Part shown: piece by piece, positions 52,501 to 61,996 of the stretch
How positions within the stretch are numbered: position 1 is the stretch's first letter
Layout of the letters: every line of letters begins with the position of its first letter
Assembly: GCA_021324945.1 (NCBI GenBank)
Contig: JAJPID010000052.1
Span: 1 to 64,000, forward strand
DNA: 64,000 nucleotides
Source: Lysobacterales bacterium
Lineage (GTDB): Bacteria > Pseudomonadota > Gammaproteobacteria > Xanthomonadales > Rhodanobacteraceae
Reading direction: 5' to 3'
The notes under the pieces: model-generated
What the model saw: only the letters and a program-made list of their open reading frames with translations
Databases searched by the model: none
What the model was told of the DNA's origin: nothing
Made by a program: the position numbers and the translations under genes

Positions 52501-55500
52501 GAAGCGCACGAAGCGGAAATTCCGGCGCAAGCCGGAGAGGCGGCGGCGCTCGAGGTCGAAGCGTCGGCGGAAACGGTGCCGGCTGCCGAAGCGCCGGTCA
52601 TCGAAGAAAGTGTCGAGCCGGCATCTGTGTTTGCCTCCGAGGTGGAAACGGAAAGCGGCGCCGATGCTGGCGTGGCCAGTTTCATCGACGCCGGCGCGAT
52701 CGAAGCCGCCGAACGCGAACACGCGGAAGCCGAACGTCAGGCGCAGGAGCAATTCGAAGCGGAACAGCGCGCCGAGGCGGAACGTGCGGAAGCCGAGCGT
52801 GTTGAAGCGGAACGTCAGGAACAGGAACGGCTCGCCGCAGAACAGACCGCGCTCGAAGCGGAGCAGCGCGCCGAGCGCGAGCGCGCAGCGCAAGCCGAAG
52901 CGGAACGCCTCGAAGCAGAGCGTGTGGCCGAAGAGCAGCGCGTTGCGGAAGAACAGCGCCTCGCCGCCGAACGCGCCGAAGCCGAGCGGGAACGCGCAGC
53001 ACAGCAAGCGGAAACGCAGCGTCAGGAACAGGAACGGCTCGCCGCCGAACAGGCCGCGCTCGAAGCGGAGCAGCGCGCCGAGCGCGAGCGCGCAGCGCAA
53101 GCCGAAGCGGAACGTGCGGAGGCCGAGCGGCTCGAGGCCGAACGCCTTGCGGTCGAGCGCGCCGAAGCAGAACGTCAGGAACAGGAACGGGTCGCTGCGG
53201 AACGTGCCGAAGCCGAACGCATCGCAGAAGAGCAGCGTCTCGCTGCCGAGCGCGCGGAAGCCGAGCGTTTTGAAGCGGAACGTAAGGAACAGGAACGGCT
53301 TGCGGCCGAGCGCGCGGAAGCCGAACGCGCCGCCGCCGAGCAGGAAGCGGAACGTCAAGAAGAGGAGCGCATCGCGGCCGAGAAGGCCGAGGCCGAGCGC
53401 GTGGCCGCAGAGCAGCTTGCTGAAGAGCGCCGCCAGCGTGCGATCGCGCGAGCCAAAGCGCTGGCCGCGCTGCCGCCGTTCCCGGAGGATCCGCAACCTG
53501 CCGGCAAACTCGATCTGCCCGACGCCGATCCGGATCTGCTGGAAATCTTCACGCAGGAAGGCACGGAACTGCTCGACCACTCCGACGGCCTACTCGTTGC
53601 GCTGCGCGACGCGCCGGAGGAGCGCGAGCCGGTGGTTGGTTTGCAACGCGATCTGCACACGCTGAAGGGCGGCGCGCGCGTGGCCGGCATCGCGCCGATC
53701 GGCGACCTGGCGCACGTGATGGAGACGTTGCTGGAAGCGGTGGCAGAAGGCCGTCGCGAAGCCGATCCGCTGGTGGTGGAATCGCTCGAGCGCGGTTTCG
53801 ACCGCCTGCACGAACTGCTGCAACGCGTGATGCGCGGGCAGGCGATCGCCATGCCGGTGAACGCAATCGCGCGGTTCGAACAACTCGCGCACGGCCGCAT
53901 CGCCGAAGCGAAGGAAGCCAGCGCGCAAGCGGGAGCGACGCAGGCCGAGCAGAAATCCGCATCGCCAGCGGCTCCGTCGCAGCCGCCGCGCGAGAAGATC
54001 GCGCCGCGCGCCGCACCGACGTTCGAAGAGGAAGCGCGTGCGCCGCAGGAAATGATCCGCGTGCGCTCGGATCTGCTCGACTCGCTGGTCAACTACGCCG
54101 GCGAAGTGTCGATCTACCGTTCGCGCCTCGAGCAGATGGTTTCCGGTTTCCGCTTCAACCTTGTGGAACTGGATCAGACCGTTTCGCGCCTGCGCGCGCA
54201 GTTGCGTTCGCTGGAAATCGAAACCGAAGCGCAAATCCTCTCGCGCTACCAGCGCGAACACGAAGGCGCGCATGACGCCGCGTTCGATCCGCTGGAACTC
54301 GATCGCTTCTCGCAATTGCAGCAGTACTCGCGCGCACTGGCGGAATCCGTGTCGGACTTGAGTTCGATCCAGAACATTCTGGACGATCAGGCGCGTCAGT
54401 CGGAAACCTTGCTGCTGCAACAGTCGCGCGTGTCTTCCGACTTGCAGGAAGGCCTGATGCGCACGCGCATGGTGCCGTTCGAATCCATGGTGCCGAGTCT
54501 GCGTCGCACACTGCGCCAGGCCGCGATGGACATGGGCAAGCGCGCGCAGTTGCGCGTGGAAGGCGCGCAGGGCGAAATGGACCGCAACCTGCTCGAACGC
54601 ATGAAGGCGCCGTTCGAGCACATGCTGCGCAACGCCCTGGCGCACGGCATCGAGGATCCCGAAACGCGCATCGAGCGCGGAAAGCCGGAAGAAGGCACCG
54701 TCTCGATCAACGTCAGCCGCGAAGCGACGGAAGTGCTGATTCGCGTCAGCGACGACGGCGCCGGTTTCGACCGCGAAGCGATCCGCGCCAAGGCGATCGA
54801 ACGCGGCTTGTTGAATCCGGACGTGCAATTGTCCGATCGCGATCTCTATGCCTTCGTGCTGGAGACCGGCTTCTCCACCGCCGAATCGGTGACGCTGGTC
54901 GCCGGTCGCGGTGTGGGCATGGACGTGGTCGCCAATGAGATCAAACAACTCGGCGGCACGCTCACCATCGATTCCGAACGCGGCAAGGGCGCACGCTTCA
55001 ACATCCGCCTGCAGTTCACGCTGGCCGTCGCGCAGGCGATCCTGGTGCGCACCGGTGAAACTGTTTACGCGGTGCCGATGACCTCAATTCAAGGTGTCGC
55101 GCGCATCAAGCGCGACGAGCTGGAGAAGCGCATCGCTGCCGGCAATCCGATGTTCACCTACGCCGGCGAGGATTACGCCATCCACGATCTGTCGCAGTTG
55201 CTCGGCATTCCGTCCGCGCATTCGATCGAGGAAACGCAGTTGCCGCTGCTGATGATCCGCACCGGTGACTTGCGCGCCGCGGTGCGCATCGATGCGGTGG
55301 TCGGCTCACGCGAAATCGTGGTGAAGTCGGTCGGTCCGCAGATCAGTTCGGTGCCGGGCATCTTCGGAGCCACGATCATGGGCGATGGTTCTGTAATGCT
55401 GATCCTCGACATCGCGCCGCTGGTGCGTCGCGCGGTCGCGCGGCGCGAAAGCGCTGCGACGGAAATCGTCGCGCCTGCCGCGCCGGCCGCCGCCGCGCGC

Positions 55501-55887
55501 GAGGAACGCCCGCAGCCGCTGATCATGGTGGTGGACGATTCGATCACGATGCGCAAGGTCACCAGTCGCGTGCTGGAGCGCAACGAGTATGAGGTCGTCA
55601 CCGCCAAGGATGGACTGGACGCGGTGGAGAAACTGATCGAACGCGTGCCGGATCTGATGCTGCTCGACATCGAAATGCCGCGCATGGACGGCTACGAGCT
55701 GGCCACGCACATGAAGAACGATCCGCGCTTGGCCGAGGTGCCGATCATCATGATCACATCGCGCACGGGCGAGAAACACCGCCAGCGCGCATTCGAAATC
55801 GGCGTGGAGCGCTATCTCGGCAAGCCGTACAACGAAGCCGAGTTGCTGCGCAACGTGCAGGAGCTGCTGGAGACGACCCATGTCTGA
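49594..55887 (+). CDS. chpA: ChpA/PilL hybrid chemosensory kinase
   Basis: A 2097-residue CheA-like kinase of the Pil-Chp system. An N-terminal helical region is followed by histidine phosphotransfer domains with candidate histidines H711 ([10 protein letters not shown]), H876 ([10 protein letters not shown]) and H1355 ([10 protein letters not shown]). A 250-residue Glu/Ala/Arg-rich helical stretch covers about 1033-1289. The CheA core has N-box [15 protein letters not shown]1 DDGAGFD and G2 GRGVGMDVV; a CheW-like domain follows. The C-terminal receiver begins near 1975 with phosphoacceptor D2025 ([12 protein letters not shown]). It phosphorylates PilG and PilH. Some Hpt-like domains have lost the histidine, as in Pseudomonas ChpA. 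Confidence 0.95.
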   Translation: MQLENDNDFTTLGWVKPQIDETLLQARQALEAYVEDPADASLMRFCATYLHQVQGTLRMVELHGAAMLAEEMEALAQALLDGRTPNRDEAYTALMRGLVQLPDYLERMQAGHKDIPIVLLPLLNELRAAHSEAPVAESALFAPDLDRALPAAAPGARAALPFGDLRQRVGAVRTRFQAAFAAWLRGQSGEAARMREALEQLGALCHELAARRLWWIASGVLDAVQNGKLDSRADAVRTQFARVDRAIRSLQDEGEIALDDDESRDLSRSLLYLLSQAQAGAPLSDAVRANYSLDALLPTDDELEHARGSMSGRNRALLDTVSQALKEDLLRVKEALDIFLRREDRDAAELAPHVETLRRVGDTLGMLGLGVPRRVVGEQREILEAVTHGSRPAEEETLMDVAGALLFVDASLDDHIERIGARAQAESATDEALPRAEARKIVDALMREASTNLARVKEDIVAFIESPWAHDRVIAVPRLLEEVAGALRMLDMHRPADLLGGIGRFVENELVADQRIPTAEQMDTLADAIAGVEYYLESARDSRGGGEKILDGTQRSLVALGYWPVPVKREPAESAEAPAPTAVTFTTPDLSEAVSIAPGVDVSDLIVGSAPTHASDAHELAGLKFAETKSLADTHAGEDGEWIEVEEEVEEAVPSETAASFQDAAGIDEDIREVFVEEVGEEIASIREHLPAWKANPEDLETLKTVRRSFHTLKGSGRLVGAVALGEFSWKIENMLNRVLDRTIPPDANAQAVVDHALAALPQLHAALKGEGAPSAPLAAIMQAADKLAAGEPARVEDFIQTRKVRQLVRRWVPRPAEAQAVPTAALAQVSALPPVDPMLLEILRSEVAQHLGTMRDYLAQPEPQPIDDAMVRAAHTLHGAVAMVDIPVLAAVLTPLEQWFKRLRAQHAAPHADGIAALRDSVALTDHVIAQFDSPQPEVPDSTALAERLAALRDALPEASLADVLHLEEAHEAEIPAQAGEAAALEVEASAETVPAAEAPVIEESVEPASVFASEVETESGADAGVASFIDAGAIEAAEREHAEAERQAQEQFEAEQRAEAERAEAERVEAERQEQERLAAEQTALEAEQRAERERAAQAEAERLEAERVAEEQRVAEEQRLAAERAEAERERAAQQAETQRQEQERLAAEQAALEAEQRAERERAAQAEAERAEAERLEAERLAVERAEAERQEQERVAAERAEAERIAEEQRLAAERAEAERFEAERKEQERLAAERAEAERAAAEQEAERQEEERIAAEKAEAERVAAEQLAEERRQRAIARAKALAALPPFPEDPQPAGKLDLPDADPDLLEIFTQEGTELLDHSDGLLVALRDAPEEREPVVGLQRDLHTLKGGARVAGIAPIGDLAHVMETLLEAVAEGRREADPLVVESLERGFDRLHELLQRVMRGQAIAMPVNAIARFEQLAHGRIAEAKEASAQAGATQAEQKSASPAAPSQPPREKIAPRAAPTFEEEARAPQEMIRVRSDLLDSLVNYAGEVSIYRSRLEQMVSGFRFNLVELDQTVSRLRAQLRSLEIETEAQILSRYQREHEGAHDAAFDPLELDRFSQLQQYSRALAESVSDLSSIQNILDDQARQSETLLLQQSRVSSDLQEGLMRTRMVPFESMVPSLRRTLRQAAMDMGKRAQLRVEGAQGEMDRNLLERMKAPFEHMLRNALAHGIEDPETRIERGKPEEGTVSINVSREATEVLIRVSDDGAGFDREAIRAKAIERGLLNPDVQLSDRDLYAFVLETGFSTAESVTLVAGRGVGMDVVANEIKQLGGTLTIDSERGKGARFNIRLQFTLAVAQAILVRTGETVYAVPMTSIQGVARIKRDELEKRIAAGNPMFTYAGEDYAIHDLSQLLGIPSAHSIEETQLPLLMIRTGDLRAAVRIDAVVGSREIVVKSVGPQISSVPGIFGATIMGDGSVMLILDIAPLVRRAVARRESAATEIVAPAAPAAAAREERPQPLIMVVDDSITMRKVTSRVLERNEYEVVTAKDGLDAVEKLIERVPDLMLLDIEMPRMDGYELATHMKNDPRLAEVPIIMITSRTGEKHRQRAFEIGVERYLGKPYNEAELLRNVQELLETTHV

Positions 55888-56869
55888 GCACACCGAATCG
55901 CATTCCGGAGCAGGCGAAACCCAGGTCGCGCGCGACGCGCTCTCCGCCCTGGCGAACGATCTGCCGTCGATCGCACTGCTCTACACGGACGAAGCGCTGC
56001 TGGCGCACGTCGATGAAGCGCTCACGACGATGTCGGCGCCGATCGTGTATCGCGCGCCGCTGGCGCAGGCCGATCAAGCGGCGCTGATGAACGCGCGCCC
56101 GGCGATCGCGCTAATCAATCTCGACGACGGCGGCTGCGACGAGCGGCTTGATGCCGTCACCGCCTGGCTAGACGGCGCCGGTGTGCCGATCGTGTTCAAC
56201 GACGCGGAAATTTCACGCAAGCTCGAAGGCTGGGCGCGCGCACGCTGGGCGCGGCATCTCGCCGCCAAGCTGCGTGGCAGCGAGGACGTGTATCCCGCGC
56301 GGCCCGCAAGCGCTTCGCAAGGTTCTCCTGCCTCCGCGCTACACACACCTTGCCCCACGAGTGAGGAAAGGGAAGAAGCATCGCAGGAAATTCCGGTCGC
56401 TGCGCGTCCACTCACCCCCGCCGAAATCCAATCGCTGGTCGCGGATTTTCCTTCCGACGTGACGATCGCCGGCGAAGACACCGCCGCGCTCGCCGCGCAC
56501 GTGGACGCGCTGCTTGCCAATGTCACCGAAGAACCGGCCGCGCACCAACCGGCACCGTGGGAAATGATCGCGCCGCTGGAACCCGTCGCTGAGCCGGTCG
56601 CTGCCGCAGCGACTGAATCCGCACCGGTCCCCGCGGCCGCGAAGACGCCGAGCTTCAGCGATTGGCAACTGGTGGACGATGTTGCGCCAGTCGTTTCCGC
56701 GCCGCGCGAGAAACCTGCGGAAGCTGCGGCGGCGCTGCCGTTCGCCGATTTCAAATTCGATCTGGAACCGATCGAGGAAGTGATCCCGCCCGCGATCGTG
56801 CACGAACGCGTATCCCAGGAACTGCGGCTGGAAGAAGCCGTGAGCAAGAGCGCGAGGCGGAAGGCATGA
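55880..56869 (+). CDS. CheB-position protein with receiver-like N-terminus, no methylesterase
   Basis: A 329-residue protein overlapping the chpA end by 8 bases. Residues about 25-130 look like a degenerate receiver ([20 protein letters not shown] ... [10 protein letters not shown] ... VPIVFND), as in the N-terminus of ChpB. The rest is Ala/Pro/Glu-rich and probably disordered, ending in a charged helix ([12 protein letters not shown]). I find none of the CheB methylesterase signatures (no G-x-S-x-G-type serine or later histidine motif). It may be a scaffold. Name ChpB is avoided for that reason. Confidence 0.7.
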   Translation: MSEHTESHSGAGETQVARDALSALANDLPSIALLYTDEALLAHVDEALTTMSAPIVYRAPLAQADQAALMNARPAIALINLDDGGCDERLDAVTAWLDGAGVPIVFNDAEISRKLEGWARARWARHLAAKLRGSEDVYPARPASASQGSPASALHTPCPTSEEREEASQEIPVAARPLTPAEIQSLVADFPSDVTIAGEDTAALAAHVDALLANVTEEPAAHQPAPWEMIAPLEPVAEPVAAAATESAPVPAAAKTPSFSDWQLVDDVAPVVSAPREKPAEAAAALPFADFKFDLEPIEEVIPPAIVHERVSQELRLEEAVSKSARRKA

Positions 56870-57345
56870 GCACGCTCACCGACCTGCCGCGCGAAGTCCG
56901 CGGCGTCATGATCCCGGTTACCGGCGGCCGCGTGCTGCTGCCCAACGCGACCGTGGCGGAAGTCATCACCTATTCCAATCCGGAACCGGTAGCCGGCGCG
57001 CCCGCGTGGTTGCTGGGCCGGCAATCCTGGCGCGGCTGGCGCGTACCGCTGTTTTCATTTTCCGTGCTAGCGGGTCTGAGCGACGGCGAGGGGACCGACA
57101 ATGCGCGTGTGGCCGTGTTGAAAGCGCTGGAAGGGCATCCCAAGTTGCCTTTCATCGGCCTGCTGACACAGGGCTTCCCACGCTTGACCACAATCTCGCC
57201 GGACATCCTGATTCCCAGCGGCGACGATCAGCCCACGCCCGCCGGTGTGCGCGAACAGGTGATGGTGCGCGACGATCTTGCCTTCATCCCCGACTTGGCG
57301 CAGGTCGAGGACATGGTGCAAGAAGCGCTGAGCAAGGCTGCCTGA
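56866..57345 (+). CDS. chpC: CheW-like protein ChpC
   Basis: A 159-residue CheW-fold protein (EVRGVMIPVTGGRVLLPNATVAEVITY ... WLLGRQSWRGWRVPLFSF ... DLAQVEDMVQEAL). ChpC is the second CheW-like adaptor of the Pil-Chp system. Its ATG overlaps the previous stop (ATGA). It closes the operon. No CheR-like PilK gene is found. Confidence 0.88.
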   Translation: MSTLTDLPREVRGVMIPVTGGRVLLPNATVAEVITYSNPEPVAGAPAWLLGRQSWRGWRVPLFSFSVLAGLSDGEGTDNARVAVLKALEGHPKLPFIGLLTQGFPRLTTISPDILIPSGDDQPTPAGVREQVMVRDDLAFIPDLAQVEDMVQEALSKAA

Positions 57346-57406
57346 TCTCCCTTGCGAAGAGTGCCGGTTGCAGCGCGCCTGCGCGACTTCTCGCGTAGCG
57401 AAGTCT

Positions 57407-58147
57407 TTACCAGTCCCCATACAGCGCCTGCAAGGCTGCGATCGCCACGACGCCTGCGGTTTCGGTGCGCAACACGCGCGGCCCCAGCGCCAGCCCGTGA
57501 AAATCCGCCGCGCGCAACGCGGCAATATCCGTTTCGCCGAAGCCGCCTTCCGGGCCGACCACGATAACTATTTCGTTTTCGACACACGCCAATTCGCGCG
57601 GCGTGAATGCGCCCTCGGGCAACAGCGCCAGTTTCGTCGCGTTCGACGATGACGTCGACGCAAGCCACGCGCTCAATGGTTGCGGCGCCGCAACCGCCGG
57701 CACGCGTGCGCGGCCACTCTGTTCGCAGGCGCTGATCGCGACGCTGCGCCAGTGTTCGGCACGCTTCTCCGCGCGCGAACCGTCCAGCTTCACCTCGCTG
57801 CGTTCGGTGATCAGCGGCACAATCTCTATCGCGCCCAATTCCGTAGCCTTCTGCACGATCCAGTCCATCTTCTCGCCGCGTGCCAACGCCTGCGCCAACG
57901 TGATGCACAGCGGTGATTCGTTTCCCGCCGCGCTAGCATCGAGCACCCGCGCGCGCACCTCGCGGACGACGGAGGTCAATTCCGCTGCGTAATCGTTGCC
58001 ATCACCGTTGAACAGCACGATCGGATCGCCTGCACGCAGGCGCAGCACGCGCGCCACGTGCGATGCGGCCTGCTGCGGCAGCGTGATTTCATCACCTGAG
58101 TTCAGGGGCTGATCGATGTGGATGCGGATTTTTCGCAAGCGGTTCAT
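57407..58147 (-). CDS. rsmE: 16S rRNA m3U1498 methyltransferase
   Basis: A 246-residue SPOUT methyltransferase. The N-terminal PUA-like part is (SHVARVLRLRAGDPIVLFNGDG), followed by QALARGEKMDWIVQKATELGA and the knot IVIVVGPEGGFGETDIAAL ... ALGPRVLRTETAGVVAIAALQ. ATG 58147 begins MNRLRKIRIHI and suits the family; the longer frame is unlikely. Confidence 0.95.
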   Translation of the reverse strand: MNRLRKIRIHIDQPLNSGDEITLPQQAASHVARVLRLRAGDPIVLFNGDGNDYAAELTSVVREVRARVLDASAAGNESPLCITLAQALARGEKMDWIVQKATELGAIEIVPLITERSEVKLDGSRAEKRAEHWRSVAISACEQSGRARVPAVAAPQPLSAWLASTSSSNATKLALLPEGAFTPRELACVENEIVIVVGPEGGFGETDIAALRAADFHGLALGPRVLRTETAGVVAIAALQALYGDW

Positions 58148-58297
58148 CGGTAGCACGGTTTGCTTGCGCAATGCTCGCACGATTCGTCCGTCCATGAACG
58201 CCACCTGTCACGGGTGTCGCGGTCCCACCGCCGGCCTTGCACGGAAGCGCCAGAATCGCCACTGAAGGGGAAGGGGCAGCGTTTCCGGAGACAGCTC

Positions 58298-58654
58298 ATG
58301 AACAAGATAATCGTCACTTGTGGTTTGATCCTCGCCTGCGGCTTCGGCGCCAACGCGATGGCACAGAACGCGACGGCGAATGTTTCCACCAGCACCAATG
58401 TCAACACGGCCGGCCAGAGCGCTGGCGTCAACACGGATGTGGCGATGGGCACGCGGCCCGTGCCGGCGCCCGGCGACCGCAATTGCCTTCGCGATACCGG
58501 CAGCCACATCCCGCCCAGGAAAGGCGAATGCCTGCCCGTGAGCGGTAACAGCTACAGCCGCGAGGAATTGCAGAATACCGGCCAGACCGACGTGGGTCGG
58601 GCGCTGCAGGAGCTCGATCCGGCGGTGCAGGTTTCGCACGGGCACGCGCATTGA
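58298..58654 (+). CDS. small secreted protein, unknown
   Basis: A 118-residue protein with a signal peptide (MNKIIVTCGLILACGFGANAMA), a Asn/Thr/Ser-rich segment, two cysteines and the end SYSREELQNTGQTDVGRALQELDP. The last part loosely resembles the plug motif of TonB-dependent receptors (…TG..DV..AL..L.P), but there is no barrel. I do not recognise the family. CCGGAGACAG precedes the ATG. Confidence 0.7.
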   Translation: MNKIIVTCGLILACGFGANAMAQNATANVSTSTNVNTAGQSAGVNTDVAMGTRPVPAPGDRNCLRDTGSHIPPRKGECLPVSGNSYSREELQNTGQTDVGRALQELDPAVQVSHGHAH

Positions 58655-58816
58655 GTGCTTTTTTGTGCGATCGTCCATGACCGCTTTCTTCGGGACGGCA
58701 GTCTCGGACTGCCGCCCCGCAGCTTCGTATAGCGAGAATAGCGCCATCCATGGCCGCACTCTCGAACGACAGCACGCGTCGAATGGCGTTCTGACAATCC
58801 AGGAAGGGCGCAACAA

Positions 58817-60181
58817 TCAACCCGTCGCCGCCGAAATCCCTTCCGTGGCAGTGTCGACCATCCGGTCGATTTCATCCGTCGTAATGCAGTAGGGCGGTAT
58901 GAAATAAATCGTGTCGCCCAGCGGGCGCAGCAGCATGCCCTTTTGCAATCCATGCAGATAGAAGCGTAGCCCGCGCCGTTGGGCGGGCGGATAAGGCGTG
59001 CGCGTTTTCCTGTCCGCGACCAGGTCCATCGCCGCGATCAAGCCGGTCTGGCGTATGCCCGACACATGAGGATGATCGCATAGCGGCGCGATTCGCTCTG
59101 CCAATCTCGCGGCCAGCAGGCGATTGTTTTCCAGCACCGGCTCTTCGCGAAAGATCGCCAGCGTCGCCAACGCCGCCGCGCACGCGATCGGATTGCCGCT
59201 GAAGGTGTGCGAATGCAGGAAGGCGTTGTTGGCGGCATAGTCGCCCAGGAAGGCTTCGTACACGCGATCCGTCGTCAGCACTGCCGACATCGCCAGCGCG
59301 CCGCCGGTCAAACCTTTCGACAGACAGAGAAAATCCGGCGTGACGTTCGCCTGTTCGCACGCGAACATAGTGCCAGTGCGCCCGAAGCCGACCGCGATCT
59401 CGTCGGCGATCAGGTGCACCTCGTATTCGTCGCATAGCTTACGCAAGCCGGTGAGATAACCCGGCGAATGCATGCGCATCCCGCCCGAACATTGCACCAG
59501 CGGCTCCACGATTACCGCGCAGGTTTCGTGCGCATGGCGTTCGAGGATCTCGCGCAGGTCCTGCAAGCGCCGTATGGCAACCTCTTCGGCGCTTTCGTTC
59601 GGCTCGCAATCGAGCCAATCCGGCGACGGCGCGATGATCGGTTGCAGCAGCAGCGGCGCGTAGACCGCGCGATACAGCGGCAAATCGCTTACCGACAACG
59701 CGCCCAGCGTTTCGCCGTGATAGGCGTTCATCAGTGAGATGAAACGCGTGCGCTCGCAGCGGCCGACGTTGTGCCAATAGTGGAAACTCATCTTCAGCGC
59801 GATTTCCACTGCGCTGGCGCCGTCGCCGGCAAAAAACGCACGCGCAAGACCCGGAGGCGCGATGCGCAGCAGTTCTTCCGCAAGCCGGATCGCGGGTTCG
59901 TGCGTGAACCCGGCGAACATCACGTGGTTCAACTTCGCCGCCTGTTCGGCGATCGCTGCCGCGATACGTGGATTGGCGTGGCCGAACAGGTTGCTCCACC
60001 ACGAGCTGATGCAATCCAGATAGCGCCTGCCATCGGCATCGATCAGCCATGCGCCTTCGCCGTGCCGAATCGGGATCATCGGCAGCCGCGCGTCGTGCTC
60101 TCGCATCTGCGTGCACGGGTGCCAGTTCACGCGCAGGTCGCGCGCGGCGAGCGCGGCGTTGCAGCTTTTAGGTTCGCTCAT
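58817..60181 (-). CDS. bioA: adenosylmethionine-8-amino-7-oxononanoate aminotransferase
   Basis: A 454-residue PLP enzyme of biotin synthesis. Typical blocks are WHPCTQMREHD, DGRRYLDCISSWWSNLFGHANPRI, FFAGDGASAVEIALKM, YHGETLGALSVSD, EPLVQCSGGMRMHSPGYL, IADEIAVGFGRTGTMFACE and LCLSKGLTGGALAMSAVL (PLP lysine). ATG 60181 begins MSEPKSCNAALAARDL; the open frame extends further without homology. No other bio genes are near. Convergent with the small secreted gene. Confidence 0.95.
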   Translation of the reverse strand: MSEPKSCNAALAARDLRVNWHPCTQMREHDARLPMIPIRHGEGAWLIDADGRRYLDCISSWWSNLFGHANPRIAAAIAEQAAKLNHVMFAGFTHEPAIRLAEELLRIAPPGLARAFFAGDGASAVEIALKMSFHYWHNVGRCERTRFISLMNAYHGETLGALSVSDLPLYRAVYAPLLLQPIIAPSPDWLDCEPNESAEEVAIRRLQDLREILERHAHETCAVIVEPLVQCSGGMRMHSPGYLTGLRKLCDEYEVHLIADEIAVGFGRTGTMFACEQANVTPDFLCLSKGLTGGALAMSAVLTTDRVYEAFLGDYAANNAFLHSHTFSGNPIACAAALATLAIFREEPVLENNRLLAARLAERIAPLCDHPHVSGIRQTGLIAAMDLVADRKTRTPYPPAQRRGLRFYLHGLQKGMLLRPLGDTIYFIPPYCITTDEIDRMVDTATEGISAATG

Positions 60182-60374
60182 GCTTGCTATGATCGCGGCC
60201 ACTGCGAGCGCGCTCAAGCGTGATTTTGTTTCCTCATTCCGGAGCCAATGCACAGCGTTGTAACCCGACTGCGACCAGGATGCCGAAGCGAACATCGGGG
60301 CGTCTGATGGCCCATAACGCGAGCCGCAGGATGTGGCGAGTTCATTTGCCTTTTGCCCTTGCCGAGTAGAAACG

Positions 60375-61157
60375 ATGCCGGAAACTCTCGACACTACGTT
60401 ACTCGATCGCGCCCTCGAGGTCGCACGCGGCGCCGCTTCCGCCGCGGGCGAACTGATCGCACGCCACTACGCGCGCGGTGTTGAAGTGGAGCTCAAGCCG
60501 GACGCCACGCCGGTGACGATCGCGGATCGCGAGGCCGAGGACGCCATCCGTCATCTGATCGGCCGTGCGTTTCCCGATCACGCGATGCTGGGGGAAGAAC
60601 GCGGCCGTTCGGGCGCGAGCGAATTCCTCTGGCTGGTCGATCCTCTGGACGGAACAAAAAGTTTCGTGCGTGGCACGCCTTTTTTCTCCACGCAGATCGC
60701 GCTGATGCATGCGGGCGAACTGGTGCTGGGAGTGTCCCACGCGCCGGTTTACGGCGAAACCATGTGGGCGCGGCGCGGCGGCGGCGCGTTCCTCGACGGC
60801 AAGCGCGTGCGCGTGGCGGACACGCGTGGGTTGAAGGATGCCGTGCTCTCACTCGGCAACATCAAATCACTGACCGCCGACGCACAACGCTGGATCGCGC
60901 TCGGCGCACTGATCCGTGAAGTCAATCGCGTACGCGGCTATGGCGATTTCGCGCACTACCACTTCCTCGCGCGCGGCGCGCTCGACATCGTGATCGAATC
61001 CGACGTCAACATCCTCGACGTCGCTGCACTGGCCGTGATCGTGCGCGAAGCTGGCGGAGTGTTTACCGATCTGCAGGGTGGGGATCTGGATTTGGAAACA
61101 TGCAGCGTGCTCGCGGCCACACCAACGCTACATGCGCTGGTGCATGAACGCATGTGA
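60375..61157 (+). CDS. inositol-monophosphatase family enzyme, probably histidinol-phosphatase
   Basis: A 260-residue Mg2+-dependent phosphatase. Metal-binding motifs are GEERG, DPLDGTKSFVRG and the C-terminal DVNILDVAALAVIVREAGG. The form DPLDGTKSF and the overall length resemble HisN-type histidinol-phosphate phosphatases more than SuhB, so that is my preferred guess. CysQ or SuhB activity cannot be excluded from sequence alone. Confidence 0.8.
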   Translation: MPETLDTTLLDRALEVARGAASAAGELIARHYARGVEVELKPDATPVTIADREAEDAIRHLIGRAFPDHAMLGEERGRSGASEFLWLVDPLDGTKSFVRGTPFFSTQIALMHAGELVLGVSHAPVYGETMWARRGGGAFLDGKRVRVADTRGLKDAVLSLGNIKSLTADAQRWIALGALIREVNRVRGYGDFAHYHFLARGALDIVIESDVNILDVAALAVIVREAGGVFTDLQGGDLDLETCSVLAATPTLHALVHERM

Positions 61158-61177
61158 TACAGCCAGGTAAGGCACCG

Positions 61178-61205
61178 CGTGCAGCATTCCGCAGCACGAT
61201 TTTTT
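61178..61205 (+). terminator. possible terminator after the phosphatase gene
   Basis: CGTGC (61178-61182) pairs with GCACG (61194-61198), followed by A and six T (61200-61205). Short stem, so moderate at best. Confidence 0.4.
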
Positions 61206-61294
61206 CAGTGCAACCAGCGACACCGCACGCCGATGGGAAATTGGCCACCGCGACCGTGGAATTTCCTTTCAATGACGCGTGGTCTCCCTGGCTG

Positions 61295-61912
61295 TCATGG
61301 ATCGAACGCGTAGGGTGTGTCGCGGCACTCCTTGCGCTCACCGTAAAGCCGGCAGAATGCTTCCAGATTCGAATAGGGAGCCACGCTCAGAACTTCTCTG
61401 AATTTCAGATGCGTGAGCAGACAAAAGAGCGTGACCTCGAGATAACTCAAGTCGCGATTCCGCGGCAGCTCCTGGAGGATCGCGTCGATACGCTCATCGA
61501 GCCACACAAGGCTCCGGGAGAGACTGGTCAGCAGCTTCACCTGAGCAGGACCGTCGGCGCGGCCGACAAGCCTTGAAAGTATCAAGCTCACTTCTGTTGC
61601 CATGGCTTGAGTGGTCAATTCCTGAGCGTTGGACAACAGCGGGGAAGCGAGAGCTTCCGGCCAGAGGATCTCCAGGCGAAGTTTCGAGATGCGCGACAGG
61701 ACCCGGCAGATGGTCAACGTGCCATACCATGTGCCATCAGAGGTTTGCAGCACGGGCAACTTCAGCGCGGGGTTGCCTGCGTAATGACTGGGGTTGCGTG
61801 ACATCAAGTCTCGCACGATCTCGAAGTCGTATTTGACCCCCGTCTCACCTGCGAATATACGCGCGACGCGTGTGTGGTGGGAGCTCGAACGTCCGATGAT
61901 TCGCGGTTTCAT
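61295..61912 (-). CDS. glutathione S-transferase-like protein
   Basis: A 205-residue protein. The N-terminal thioredoxin-like half is MKPRIIGRSSSHHTRVARIF ... ALKLPVLQTSDGTWYGTLTICRVL, with the cis-proline (LPVL). The C-terminal half is helical (LVWLDERIDAILQEL ... SYLEVTLFCLLTHL). Serines near residue 9-11 stand where the catalytic Ser or Cys is expected. Substrate unknown. Single gene. Confidence 0.78.
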   Translation of the reverse strand: MKPRIIGRSSSHHTRVARIFAGETGVKYDFEIVRDLMSRNPSHYAGNPALKLPVLQTSDGTWYGTLTICRVLSRISKLRLEILWPEALASPLLSNAQELTTQAMATEVSLILSRLVGRADGPAQVKLLTSLSRSLVWLDERIDAILQELPRNRDLSYLEVTLFCLLTHLKFREVLSVAPYSNLEAFCRLYGERKECRDTPYAFDP

Positions 61913-61996
61913 GTTTCTCTGCGGTCGTATATTTTGGCGTTCCACTGCCGCCGCATTTCGCACGCGTGAAGTCGGCGAAATTTTTGCCGCGGCGGA

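Noticed and set aside
52690-53460. A tandem-repeat or CRISPR-like array
   Set aside because: The repeats are in-frame coding repeats of a charged helix in chpA, without unique spacers of constant length.
50443-53580. A reverse-strand open frame of over 1000 codons opposite chpA
   Set aside because: It mirrors the codon pattern of a G+C-rich gene; its product is His/Arg/Phe-rich with no domain, and chpA on the other strand is well supported.
60250-60275. TTGTAACC before bioA as a half of a BirA operator
   Set aside because: No matching second arm (GGTTTACAA-like) at the required spacing.
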